DNA of 64,000 nt from Mycobacterium sp. Marseille-P9652 (GCF_902652685.1 NZ_CACRUY010000012.1:59459-123458); one strand, 5' to 3'; shown: positions 45,001 to 51,062, counted from the first letter of the stretch. Notes: a model not told the origin generated them from the sequence alone. Numbers and translations are program-made.

Positions 45001-45853
45001 CGCGAGGTTCGATGAACTCAATCGACCTGCGGCAGTGGCGAACTTGGCGACACAAGCCCGGACGCGGCTTGCCGATGCCTTCAACCGCCGCGACCTGAAA
45101 GGCTTTCTCGAGCTCACCAACCCCGGCGGAGCGTATGAGGACCGCCGCAGAGGGTTTCATGACGAAGGCCCCATCGATGCAAAGATCGCGCGAGCACTGT
45201 TTGAGGTTGCGCCGGAGGCATGGCGTACGGAAGTCGAGACCGTCGCCGTCCGGGGTGACCGCCTCGCACTTACCCGCGATCGGTATCGCGACAGTGAGGC
45301 GGACAAGACTGTCGTCGCCGAGCACTTGACGCTCACACGTGTCGGTGAGGACGGGCTGGTCCACGACACAGTGCTCTTCGATCCCGATGACATCACCGGC
45401 GCCATGGCGGAACTCACGGATCGCTGGGTCGCTTCGGGGGAAGTGTTGCACCCGAATGTCATACGCGCCATACATCGACTTCAAGAGAGCAGCAACCGTC
45501 ATGACTGGGACACGATCGCCGCGCGAATCGCCGGAGCCGCCTACGTCAACCACCGGCAATTATCCAACCCCGCTGCCGACACGATCCAGGATTTCCTGTC
45601 CGGCATCCGCATGTGGGCCTCGCTGATACCCGACTTCCGCGTTGAACTTGCCGAGGTCATCACGCATTCGCGGGCAGGTCTGGTGGCGCAGACGTCGTTG
45701 CGGGGCACGTCGACGGAAGGTTCGGCGGTCGAAATCCCCTTGATTGAGCTGGTCCTCTTCGACGGTGACCGTGTCACGCGTTTCGAAGCGTTCGACTACG
45801 CACAGCGCGCGTTGGCCTTGGCCCGCTTCGAGGAGCTCAACCGGTCCGTCTAG
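33026..45853 (+). CDS. Giant SARP-cyclase-STAND protein with about 22 NTF2-like modules
   Basis: GTG 33026 gives 4275 residues. Order: OmpR-type winged helix (about 7-95), BTAD helical domain (96-245), class III nucleotidyl cyclase (262-425; Asp268 and Asp313 for metal, Lys307 for base recognition, Asn371/Arg375 transition-state pair), STAND ATPase (Walker A Lys490 in GEPGVGKT, Walker B Asp600-601) and TPR-like helices to about 1260. Then come two single NTF2/SnoaL-like modules (1272, 1427) and ten composite repeats of two modules each from residue 1572 to the end. The head matches known mycobacterial SARP/LuxR-cyclase-AAA regulators. The tail is unlike any I know. It is probably a cytoplasmic signalling protein; all cyclase residues appear intact. 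The frame is uninterrupted. Confidence 0.85.
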   Translation: MTTLHQVELGVLGPLQVRQNGVPVSIPGAKPRAILTMLGLHGGSVVSADTLVELLWGDDPPRTAAKALQTHISLLRRTLGDGFVLTEGAGWALAGADIDALRYKSAARLGRDAVAAGDTSEAVARFEEALAFWRGAPELPDGRRGISEKTRWVEGHAALVEDRADALLATGRAAEIIGELEAAVADAPLRERRWGQLMLALYRAGRQGEALGAYQRARALLADELGVDPGPELRRLEAAIVAQDPSLDGPVAQQVSSVTRAVTFLLTDIEGSTAAWEADAAAMGVALARHDELVEQVVTSRGGRLIKTRGEGDATFSVFDRPSAGAAAAIELQEAIAQEPWALRDPMRVRVALHTGEVELRDGDYFGRAVNRAARLRSLANGGQILCSGATAELVIDSLSDDVVLVDLGTRQLRNLPRPEHVFELRLDRVEEAVVIDVPLERPGLPAVFSGPGPFVGRGDELERLSSAWQTVLAGGTNAILIAGEPGVGKTRLAGEWSRQAYDQGALVIYGRCDEDLGAPYQPFAEALRSLVPCVGAKTLRGLRGLEALLPLVPGLTDVLPDLAAPTPADPDTERYALFDAVVALLGLTSTSVPIVLVLDDLHWAAKPTLLLLRHLLRFGEHARVQVIGTYRSTDLDRSHPLAAMLADLHRDGTAHRLQLSGLAEEDVSAYVAEAGYNDDDLARALASVTGGNPFFLIEALRHVDESGGRWDQTTLPQGVREAVTRRLTRLAPETNKALAAAAVVGSRFGLELVERVVGDDLVDAFDEAAKAGIVIEEPGGRYRFNHALVRQSLLAELPSVRRMRLHQRIATTLENEPGADDELLAELAYHYFECAWAGNAAKAVEYCRRAADQAMVRLAYEGAAELYDRALHALEEIDEDLPDRGDQTAALLIARCEALLAAGDVASAAGAVSQLQSQTAGSARLAAWATSFDGQLSMLVHPERLDEILAAVSSAAATLAELDDPAGEAKAHTVRAGCLARLGRVGDCEVALDDALTAARCARDHRLVNAVLANAPLAALWGPNPVPRAGGRCLDVVRLLRITTDSPSVEATSTRCQAVLEAFRGRAAAARRMIDSARRTVSELGLRHALMEVEQFAGIVELVVDEPAAAEEHLRKAYNGFRRMGLDADTAETAALLGRACLVLDRVAEADELCSESERLAGHALKPSMGWRTLRALLLSRAGEHVEARRVAEAAVALAERTDALVDHAEACSALATVLGAAGDAAGARAAAERAANLYERKGAAALAERARNVIGKSNASRVTPKTPLAEPTNACAEAGGRLVDAVNRESWDEVTRLLAQHVTVENRRKIVGFPPIDVPSSQWPEDMRRYLETGLVRYRAIPLAACGERHALFRLEIGTTDSSSGAPQDEELQLVGLDEDGRIALQVKFDIEDVDAALAELEATFARFERHRNRLTQAPETPTAELDNACVRAGERLLAAIARRAWDEVPHFYSPEAFIESRRKIVGFAQMSADHWVRANRHLVESGDVRMTQGVIAVRGERLALSRLRVDSPDVTPGAPYDEFLVLYGIDDELRFTLQVWFDIDDIDAALAELDAQYSRFEEGLPPERRLGNAASHVDKRLWQYFAAGDWDAVGEVFADDFLLDDRRQVVSAGLRRGRDIEIENLRAMANLAERVNITSTVIATRGERLALRRLRFSDQHDQSDAFYNEMIGVVEVDANQRILTHVVFSADDFEAAVAELDARYPAGEAAAHARTWAVVSGAYTAINRQELFATTSDWTNLDHRPAAAFAIGDAHAYIRASLDDGAGIVYVEAVHRLSDLGAVVTWAAKGTTHEGFDAEWRGIHLLTADGDLISRFEVFDEADLDAAIARFDQLARPAGRLGNAASRVAERFGAEIAAKDWPAIAETLAGDVSFEDRRRVVNAGIRHGRDAEIEDLQTVAEVGFTTGTSVLIATRGERLALARSRYSVADERHDAFQNEVLNVIEIDDSERIAAVVILDPNDFEAAIAELDARYIAGEAAAHARTWKAITGAYAAHNRREVAPTTSNVISVDHRRVARFAPGEGIEYIRAGWEIDQELKIYATTVHRLNDRGALLSWAGRGASHQGFAAEWRGLNLFTVDDELISRAEVFDEADLDTALAQFDELSRSVPRLENAASQATERFLGYFAAREWDAMADALADDLQSDDRRRVVNAGDHRGRDAELENFRLGAALGTTHAEMSTIATRGERLALAHAIYFRGDEQPDAFSVHVLQISEIDADDRISAFIAFDPDDFDAAIAELDARYLAGEAATFASTWSAIARAYASISERKPPATTPDWINIDHRRAAAFAPGDANAYVRAIWDLTPDVNIYVESVLMLGETGAVISHASHGTSRGGFDAEWRAVNLFTVEGDTINRCEIFDEADIDAATARFAQLSQPVRQLENTAARVFGHVWSYYAARNWDAMAQTVADDYLGIDRRLAVNAEIQRSRDEVIRDLQAAAGVGFSITMVSAIAIRGERLVLARVRASGSDPEAIQNDALIVVEIDTADRIATVVTFDLEDFDAAIAELDTRYLAGEATAHSRRWVAVLEAYAAINRHELPPTTPDFVNEDHRRGAAFAAGDMIEYLRAGWDLDQDICFYVEAVHRLDDLGTVVSHMGRGTSGEGFDAEWREVILLTISGDAFNRCEVFDVTDVDAATNRFEELHPLTRQLKNGASRADDRVNALFAERRWDEIDALLAKDVQIDDRRRGLRRDSDGRAAEVANARVIADIGVRTITSHVLGVRGARLALTRTVFSGRDQRPDAFHTELLRIAEIDTDDRIVAYLAFDPDDFDGATAELDARYLAGEAAAYSHTWSVIKDNYAALNRHESSLTTSDWVLFDHRRGTLFGTANSNQVSNIWDTTPDLSIKVEVVHRLSDLGAVVTHVAHGTSPEGFDAEWREVAVSTVRGDKVDRCELFDETDLDVALARFDELARPALRQENSASQAGKGFVTHFAAGNWDAMAEMLADNFTNEDRRRTVGVGVRHGRDAQIADMRQIADLFSTEVTTTTIATRGTLLALIHLHFAGRDRGPEEFLLETVCVLEIDDEQRLAAAVFFDPDEIGAAIGELDARYLAGEAAAHAHTWSVVMEGHAVLNRHEVPPMTPDCVSIDHRRGPAFTPGEVIAYFRSGWEDGEFLTYVECVHSLTARGAVGTYVGSGISHEGFDAEWRGVELVTVDGNAIDRLEIFDESDLEAAIATLDQLSRRPPRRENAASRADFRFNNLFASKSWDALGALLAEDIRVDDRRRGLRRESNDRATELRELQAIAELGVKTMTSRVLAIRGERLALVSTLYEGRDQRPEAFRTEVLRVAEIDTDERIVAYVAFDPDNLDAAIAELEDRYRAGEAAGHAHTWSLVTDAFAAINRHELPKLAPDWVNIDHRRGAAHATGEMTSYLHALFHDVPDISVVIEIVHRLSDLGAVVTQAARGTSQDGFEAEWREVGILQFDCDLISRFELFEEADLDTALARFEELALAPARLENSATRLEQRLFAHWAAREWDSMAELLTDDSYVDDRRRTVNAGFWRGRDVVVTNLRALAEGGANLTRAVIATRGERLALFRLCSLSADPKGGGFGVEMLDVVEIDPASQISAHVLFDIDDIDAAFAELESRYLAGEAAEHAHAWSIVSSAYAAMNRHELFSTTPNWINIDHRRPGIIEEGGLNASLRSLWDLIPDITFRVEAVHRLSERGAVCSHVAQGVSRDGFNAEWRGIEVMTVDGDQIDRCEIFDEADLDAALAHFQGLDQQAQRPNNAAGRVHERLQALMLSRDWDSIAESLADGVIHDDRRRMVNAVIQEGRGAVTAEMAALFDVGVRNHTSEVIATRGEYLVLSRSRTWGRGDSADAFQIGVLDIVEIDAEERLLRRITFDPEDMDAAFAELESRYIAGEAATHAHMWALVTSAYEALNRRQLPATSADWVNIDHRRLTPIPTGDLDAYLLATWALSPRSGIRIEAVHRLSNLGAVVTQVVEGTSHQGFDAEWRTIDLSMYEGDKLIRTELFDEADLNAALARFDELNRPAAVANLATQARTRLADAFNRRDLKGFLELTNPGGAYEDRRRGFHDEGPIDAKIARALFEVAPEAWRTEVETVAVRGDRLALTRDRYRDSEADKTVVAEHLTLTRVGEDGLVHDTVLFDPDDITGAMAELTDRWVASGEVLHPNVIRAIHRLQESSNRHDWDTIAARIAGAAYVNHRQLSNPAADTIQDFLSGIRMWASLIPDFRVELAEVITHSRAGLVAQTSLRGTSTEGSAVEIPLIELVLFDGDRVTRFEAFDYAQRALALARFEELNRSV
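37739..45850 (+). repeat. Ten composite A-B NTF2-module repeats (coding)
   Basis: Units start at 37739, 38552, 39365, 40178, 40985, 41792, 42602, 43412, 44222 and 45032. Spacings are 813, 813, 813, 807, 807, 810, 810, 810 and 810 bases. Each unit holds an A module (NAAS...W-D, DRRR, TRGERLAL, EIDxDDRI, FDPDDFDAAIAELDARY) and a B module (W...AYAAxNRHE, DHRR, EAVHRLSDLGAVV, GTSxEGFDAEWR, FDEADLDAALARFDEL). The DRR of A is kept in all ten, and the HR of B in all ten. Both modules end with the same FDxxDxDAA helix, so A and B look like an older duplication. Confidence 0.85.
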
Positions 45854-48792
45854 CTCTTCTCTCGCCGAAATGGCCTGCGGCGAACGACGAACAGAACGAC
45901 AAGCGCAATCACCGCCGCCACCGGTATCCAGGGGATGAGGAACCCGACCGCCAACACCACCCCGTGGACCGCCGACAGCAACGACTCCCAGCCGTGTCGC
46001 AGTGCCCCGAGGAAACCGCCTTGAGTCACGGTCGGTTTGGGCGAGAGGTTGACATTGATGGTCGCGTAGGAGACCTGGTCGCCCAGTGTGGCGCGCTGCG
46101 CCCGCAGCGAGTCCAGCTCGGCCTGCCGCTGGGTGAGCGACGATTCCGCCGAGAGCAGGTCGCCCACGCTCCCCGCGCGGCCCATCAGGTCCAGGAGCCG
46201 ATTGACCGAGGTCTGCAACGCCCCGATCCGGGCATCGAGGTCGACGCGCTGCGACGTGACGTCGGTGTGATTGATCGCCATCGACTCCACGGTCCCGAGC
46301 TTCTTCGCGGAAGCAAGCACACCGTCCAGTTTGACCGCCGGGATGCGCACAACGAGATCGACCGTCGGAGAGGAGGATCCGGATCGCTCCGAGCGCGAAT
46401 CCACCCGTCCGCCGGCATCGGTGACCGCCGCAACGAGCCGGTCGGCCACCTGGGCGGGCTCGGCCACGACCATCTGCAGTGAACCCGTGGTGACGATGTC
46501 ACGATTGACGGTCCCGTCCTGGGGGGCCTGGGGCGGCGCCGGCGGTGCCTCGGGCACTGAGACCGTGCCCTGCGGGACGCCGGCCTTAGTCTCAGTCGCA
46601 ATCCCATTGCCGCCGGGCGCCGGGAGTTTCCCGGCCACCACACCGTCACGCAGAGGCGCGCTCTCACGATTGATCGACCAGATCCAGCCGCCCCCGAGGA
46701 GCACCGCAGCGACCACGGCCAGGGTAATCACGTTGCGCAGCTTGACCATTCGGGCTTGTGAGGCGATCGCTTGCGGCACGGGTTGGCTCGGTGCCGGTTG
46801 GCTCGGTGCCAGCGTCGCGGCGCTGACCGGTGCGGACGCCACCGGCCCGGCCATGGAGTACCTTTCGGCGACTCCGTCGGGGGACCTGACGGCCTTGCGG
46901 AGCATGCCGGCATGGTAGGGCCCGGGCTGCGGCTTCCATCCGGCCGGCGCCTCCACGGGCTGCATCACGCGGTGCGGCGCCCCACCGTCGGCAACCGTCC
47001 GGCTGTCGACGGCGACAAAAGCGGTGAACCTGCACAGCACGCCGAACCGCAGCGACGTGTCGATGATCCGCTTCTCCAAGTCCTCGCCGGGACCGACGGC
47101 ATAGCGGTCCTCGAGGTCGCGCACGTGGGCGCGGGCCCACTGTGCGGTCACGGCCGGGGCCTCGCGCCGCTGCCCGGCGACGGTCACCGACCAGTTGCCT
47201 TTGCCCGTCGTCCCCTGCAGGGCAAGCGAACCGGCCGCGCTCCCCCGGTACCGCCCCGACAGCACGAACGGCACGCCCGGGAACAGGTCGGGCAGCCGGG
47301 CCGGGCTAATCGTGTCCGGGATGATCTCCAAACCCTCGCCGCGCAATGCGATCGAATGGACGAGAGGCGCGCCGACGCGCCGGTGGATGTCCTCCATGGC
47401 CTCGTCGAGGCGGTCCTCGCTTTCCACCAATTCGCAACGGCCGCCGCCGATACCGGCGAGCCGGCCGAGGAAGCCGGCGTTGACGGCCTGGTCGATGCCG
47501 ACCGCATGCACCCGCACCCGGCGCATGTCACCCGTCAGCTCGCGCAGGATCTGATCCTCGTTGCCGACCTGCCCGTCGGTCACCAGGATGACGACGGCGT
47601 CGCGGCCGGGCGCCCCGCGCAGCATGGTGAGGGCCTGGCGTAGCGGGGTGAGCAATTCGGTGCCGCCGCGGGCATCCACTCGCGCCAGGTGCTCGACGGC
47701 GCGAAACCGGTTGCGGTCGTTCGCCTCCACGAGCGCCTCGGGAAGGCCTTCCGGACGGTCGATGTGGTCGTCGAACGTGAGCACCGCGAACCGGTCACCG
47801 CTCGTGAGCGTGTCGATGATGCGCGCCGCGGCGCGGCGCGCGGCCACCATCTTCCACCCGGCCATGCTGCCCGAGCGGTCGAGCACGAGCACCAGGTCGC
47901 GGGGCCGCGGCGGCGCGCCGGAGACCGGCGGCAGCACCGTCAACTGATATGTCCCCTCGTCGCCCTCGGGATCGGACACCAATACCAGCGCGTCGCTGAT
48001 GGCCTCGGTGCCGTAACGCAGCCGCAGCACGAAATCCCGGTTGGCCCGCTCGCCGGGGTGCACCCGTATCCGCCCGTCTTCGGTGGACACGGCGTGCAGG
48101 CTGGAACGCACCTCGGACAGCGCCAGACCGGCGGGGTCGATGCCAACGTCGATCGACAGCGCGACCGGGTGCGGGAAGCCGGGCAGTAGCACGGGCGGGG
48201 TGATGCGCGACGCGTCGGGAACCGCATCGGTGTCGTCGGCATAGCCGTCGCCGGCCGCGATGTCGGACAGGGGTTCGCCCGGGATATAGCGCGGTGCAAC
48301 GACGAGGGGGAACCGGAATGTGGCGTCGCCGTCTTCGTAAGCCAAGGGTGAGACGAGCGTGATCGTGACGCTGACTCGTTCGCCGGGCATGATGTTGCCG
48401 ACCCTCATCGTGAAGACGTCGGGTCGCTCCTCTTCCGCGATGGACGCTCGCCGGCCCGACGCGATGGCGTCGTCGTACTCCTGCCGTGCGGCTTCCCGCT
48501 CGCGCAGATCGGCTTCGACGACGCGTCCGTCGGCGATCATCCGCATCCCGGTGACCGCACCGCGATCCGGCAGCGGGAAGACGTAAGTGGCTTCCAGCGG
48601 CACGTCGAAGCCGTTGCGAAAGGTTTGCGTCAGCTCGACCTGACTGGTGAGTCCGGTGATGTCCGCCCGAACATCGAGACGCTCCAGCGGCAGGTTGCCC
48701 CGGTCGGTGTGCAGGGCGCCAACACCGGCCTCGTCGCCGGCGGCCACGCGACCCGCATCGGCGTCGCTCATCGAGGTGATGCGGACGGTCAT
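45850..48792 (-). CDS. VIT-vWA-TM-DUF4349-TM fusion protein
   Basis: A 980-residue protein with no signal peptide. The N-terminus is a VIT domain (about 25-160; LTQTFRNGFDVPLEATYVFPLP, then YDDAIASGRRASIAEEERPDVFTMRVGNIMPGE in parts). A von Willebrand A domain follows with MIDAS Asp305-x-Ser307-x-Ser309 (DRSGS) and VILVTDGQVGNE. One membrane helix lies at about 685-708, a DUF4349 domain at about 760-925 (coiled-coil region LLSAESSLTQRQAELDSLRAQ) and a second helix at 942-969. This topology puts VIT-vWA in the cytoplasm and DUF4349 outside. It is translationally coupled to the MerR gene. The substrate is unknown. Confidence 0.85.
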   Translation of the reverse strand: MTVRITSMSDADAGRVAAGDEAGVGALHTDRGNLPLERLDVRADITGLTSQVELTQTFRNGFDVPLEATYVFPLPDRGAVTGMRMIADGRVVEADLREREAARQEYDDAIASGRRASIAEEERPDVFTMRVGNIMPGERVSVTITLVSPLAYEDGDATFRFPLVVAPRYIPGEPLSDIAAGDGYADDTDAVPDASRITPPVLLPGFPHPVALSIDVGIDPAGLALSEVRSSLHAVSTEDGRIRVHPGERANRDFVLRLRYGTEAISDALVLVSDPEGDEGTYQLTVLPPVSGAPPRPRDLVLVLDRSGSMAGWKMVAARRAAARIIDTLTSGDRFAVLTFDDHIDRPEGLPEALVEANDRNRFRAVEHLARVDARGGTELLTPLRQALTMLRGAPGRDAVVILVTDGQVGNEDQILRELTGDMRRVRVHAVGIDQAVNAGFLGRLAGIGGGRCELVESEDRLDEAMEDIHRRVGAPLVHSIALRGEGLEIIPDTISPARLPDLFPGVPFVLSGRYRGSAAGSLALQGTTGKGNWSVTVAGQRREAPAVTAQWARAHVRDLEDRYAVGPGEDLEKRIIDTSLRFGVLCRFTAFVAVDSRTVADGGAPHRVMQPVEAPAGWKPQPGPYHAGMLRKAVRSPDGVAERYSMAGPVASAPVSAATLAPSQPAPSQPVPQAIASQARMVKLRNVITLAVVAAVLLGGGWIWSINRESAPLRDGVVAGKLPAPGGNGIATETKAGVPQGTVSVPEAPPAPPQAPQDGTVNRDIVTTGSLQMVVAEPAQVADRLVAAVTDAGGRVDSRSERSGSSSPTVDLVVRIPAVKLDGVLASAKKLGTVESMAINHTDVTSQRVDLDARIGALQTSVNRLLDLMGRAGSVGDLLSAESSLTQRQAELDSLRAQRATLGDQVSYATINVNLSPKPTVTQGGFLGALRHGWESLLSAVHGVVLAVGFLIPWIPVAAVIALVVLFVVRRRPFRREKS

Positions 48793-49424
48793 GATGGGCT
48801 CCGTTCATCGAGGGGTAGCAGACCGCGTTCGGCCAGCAGGTCGAGCAGCGGCCGGGCGGCAAGGTGAATGGCGGCAATGTCTTCGTCGTCGGGACGGGAA
48901 GGCAGCACGAGCAACGCCCCGCCCGGCAGGCGTAGCGCGGCCAGGTGCGTGACAGTGACATCAGCGTCATCAGCGCCATCGAGGCCCCGGCCGTTCGGCG
49001 ATTTCGCCGGCGCCGGCGGCTCGGCCCAGAATCGCCTGCGGCGGGCGGCGGTCGCCGCAATCGGCTCGCGGGGCTCTTCCCCGTCGACGACACCGTCGGG
49101 AATGCCCGCGACCCGCCGCAGCGTCTTGTCCGTCGCACCGGCCAGTTCGGCCTGAATCTCAGCGAGCGAAAGCCCTTCGGCCTGAAGACGTTTGACGGCG
49201 ACTATCTGTAGAAGGTGCCGGGGTCCGTATGCGGCCGTGCGGCCCCGCATGTCCGGGCGGTCGACGAGACCCGTCGTCGTGTACCACCGGACAGCGCGCC
49301 GATTGGGCAGCTCGCGTATCCGTCCATTGGGCGCCCCGGGGTACGCGGGATCCTCCAGCGCGGCGGCAACCCGCCGCACCAGTTCGTCCAGCGTCCACGA
49401 CGCCCGTTCGGCCACGGCTCCCAT
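48789..49424 (-). CDS. MerR family transcriptional regulator
   Basis: ATG 49424 gives 211 residues. The winged-helix MerR head shows NRRAVRWYTTTGLVDRPDMRGRTAAYGPRHLLQIVAVKRLQAEGLSLAEIQAELAG, here noted by its parts: RWYTTTGLV, YGPRHLLQ and GLSLAEIQ. The C-terminal half is not a classic metal-Cys sensor and contains LAALRLPGGALLVLPSRPDDEDI. The stop overlaps the ATG of the VIT-vWA gene (ATGA), so both are one operon. Two direct repeats lie just upstream of its start, suggesting autoregulation. Confidence 0.8.
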   Translation of the reverse strand: MGAVAERASWTLDELVRRVAAALEDPAYPGAPNGRIRELPNRRAVRWYTTTGLVDRPDMRGRTAAYGPRHLLQIVAVKRLQAEGLSLAEIQAELAGATDKTLRRVAGIPDGVVDGEEPREPIAATAARRRRFWAEPPAPAKSPNGRGLDGADDADVTVTHLAALRLPGGALLVLPSRPDDEDIAAIHLAARPLLDLLAERGLLPLDERSPS

Positions 49425-49426
49425 AC

Positions 49427-49450
49427 TGACACTGTCATATAACACTGTCA
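49427..49450. promoter_or_regulatory. Direct repeats ACACTGTCA, candidate MerR operator
   Basis: ACACTGTCA occurs at 49429-49437 and 49442-49450, 13 bases apart, and the first copy is part of the 11-bp palindrome TGACACTGTCA. They lie immediately upstream of the MerR ATG. No Shine-Dalgarno sequence is seen, so the operon may start with a leaderless mRNA. Confidence 0.45.
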
Positions 49451-49567
49451 ACGTTACTTTCTGGCGCCACTGATCATCACCGCTTCTACAAGTCGCGGTC
49501 TGGGGCGGAGAAAAAAGGGTATTCCCTGGTGCAATCTGCTACATGACACCGTGCAACGGGAGGCGAC

Positions 49568-50200
49568 ATGACGACATCGAAGGCCGACAGCGGCACTTCC
49601 CTGCAGCTGCGAGCCGTCGAACTCCTCATCGCCGCAGCGACCCGCCTGGCGCGGTTAGCCCGCCAGGCGATCCAGCAGATCGGTCTTCCCGGCCGGCGAC
49701 AGGACGACCAGCCAAAGGAACTCCGCAGCGGCGACACTGCCAGGAAGAACGGAACCGCGGGGCGACCGGTAGCCATAGCGGCGGTGAAGAGTGCGGACGC
49801 CCCGCCGGCAAAGAAGGCACCGGCGAAAAAGGCACCGGCGAAAAAGGCACCGGCGAAAAAGGCACCGGCGAAAAAGACTGCGCCGATGAAAGCGCCCGCG
49901 AAGAAGGTACCGGCCAAAAAGGCCCCGGCAAAGAAGGCGCCCGCCAAGGCCGCACCGGCCAAGAAGGACGGAGCAGTCAAAGCCGACGGCGCCCCCACCG
50001 TCAAAAGCGTTCCGAGGAAGCAGGAAGCCGCCGAACCCGCCCGAAAGGTGCCCGCTCCCAAGGCGTCCGGCACGACCGGAAAGGCGACCGCAAGCCGCGC
50101 CGGGTCCCGGAACGGGTCATCGAAGCCCAGCACTCCCCGCCCGACCGGCAACGGTGCACAGAAGTCGACGCCCGAAAGCGTCAAGGATCAGCCACAGTAG
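49568..50200 (+). CDS. Lysine-rich AKKAP-repeat protein (histone H1-like)
   Basis: ATG 49568 with GGGAGG upstream gives 210 residues. The first 45 residues form a hydrophobic/basic helix (LQLRAVELLIAAATRLARLARQAIQQIG). Residues about 80-140 are AKKAP/PAKKA repeats, and the rest is Lys/Pro/Ser-rich and disordered. Such tails bind DNA in histone H1-like proteins and in HupB, but the HU domain is missing here. It may be a nucleoid or nucleic-acid-binding protein, or envelope-associated through the N-terminal helix. Four identical 15-bp repeats could slip in frame. Confidence 0.7.
   Translation: MTTSKADSGTSLQLRAVELLIAAATRLARLARQAIQQIGLPGRRQDDQPKELRSGDTARKNGTAGRPVAIAAVKSADAPPAKKAPAKKAPAKKAPAKKAPAKKTAPMKAPAKKVPAKKAPAKKAPAKAAPAKKDGAVKADGAPTVKSVPRKQEAAEPARKVPAPKASGTTGKATASRAGSRNGSSKPSTPRPTGNGAQKSTPESVKDQPQ
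49816..49875 (+). repeat. Four perfect 15-bp tandem repeats
   Basis: The unit GGCACCGGCGAAAAA is repeated four times without change, encoding KAPAK pentapeptides. The unit length is a multiple of three, so gain or loss keeps the frame and would only change tail length. Confidence 0.85.
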
Positions 50201-50297
50201 CCGTGAACTGAGGCGCCGTATCCAAAACGCCCACGCCGCGGCGCGACGCGCATAGGCTTCATGCTCACGCGCATCGACGATTGTGGCGGAGGAAGGC

Positions 50298-51062
50298 GTG
50301 TCACTTGTGGTGGTGGCTCCCGACGCGTTGACGGCGACCGCAGCGGAAGTCGAGACCATCGGTTCGTCGCTGGCCGCGGCGCAGCAGACGGCCGCCGGCC
50401 CGACGACCGGACTCGCGGCGGCGGCCGCCGACGAAGTGTCCGAGGGGGTGGCGACGTTGTTCGCCGCCTATGGTCAGGAGTATCAGGCGCAAATCGCCCA
50501 GGCCGACGCGTTTCACCAACGCTTTCTGCAAGCCCTGAGCTCGGCCGCCGGATCCTATGCGGCCGCCGAGGAGGCGAGCGCGTTGCTTTTGCAGGCGCAG
50601 CAGAATGTCGTGGGCGCGGTCAACGTACCCGCACAGGCGCTGCTGGCGCATCCGTTCATCGGCACGGGAAGCGCAGCCGGCACCGGCGTCGCGGACGCAG
50701 CGCTCAACAACGCCAACCTGCTTGTCGCTCGCGAATTAAGCATCTACGACTTCCGCGACTGGCGCGGGTGGGCCGCCTTCCTGCTGGATTACTCGTGGGG
50801 GCTGCCGGGCACCGCGCTCGGCTACGGCGTGAAAGCCATCAATGCGACGTACCCGAACGCCGGCTACGACCCCGCGCTCAGCCAGCTCGTGGGCTCCCAG
50901 GTCTACCGCGGCGGCATCGGGTTGCCGGGCTTTGCGACCACGATGGGCAACGTCACCACTCATCTGGGATACGGCGCGGGCGCCAATGACGTCATGATCA
51001 ATCACGAAGAGGTCCACGTCTGGCAGAGCAGGATCTTCGGCCCGCTGTTCCAAACCAGTTAG
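50298..51062 (+). CDS. PE-domain protein with HExxH motif, cut by in-frame stop
   Basis: GTG 50298 (VSLVVVAPDALTATAAEVETIGS, with GGAGG five bases upstream) starts a PE domain (about 1-95) for type VII secretion. The C-terminal domain contains NHEEVHVWQSRIFGPLF, with His236-Glu-x-x-His240, the zinc-metallopeptidase signature and the Q and GPLF context of HExxHxxQ membrane-type peptidases. The frame meets TAG at 51060 after residue 254, and the same frame continues open to 51275 with fitting sequence. The 254-residue product lacks a likely third zinc ligand. Confidence 0.75.
   Translation: MSLVVVAPDALTATAAEVETIGSSLAAAQQTAAGPTTGLAAAAADEVSEGVATLFAAYGQEYQAQIAQADAFHQRFLQALSSAAGSYAAAEEASALLLQAQQNVVGAVNVPAQALLAHPFIGTGSAAGTGVADAALNNANLLVARELSIYDFRDWRGWAAFLLDYSWGLPGTALGYGVKAINATYPNAGYDPALSQLVGSQVYRGGIGLPGFATTMGNVTTHLGYGAGANDVMINHEEVHVWQSRIFGPLFQTS

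Noticed and set aside
36838-45850. CRISPR or satellite DNA explanation for the repeats
   Set aside because: The repeats are 0.8 kb, protein-level, diverged and in one frame; there is no short repeat-spacer pattern.
49425-49451. TTG 49451 as the MerR start
   Set aside because: It would translate the two operator-like repeats as nine residues with no family similarity; ATG 49424 is preferred.
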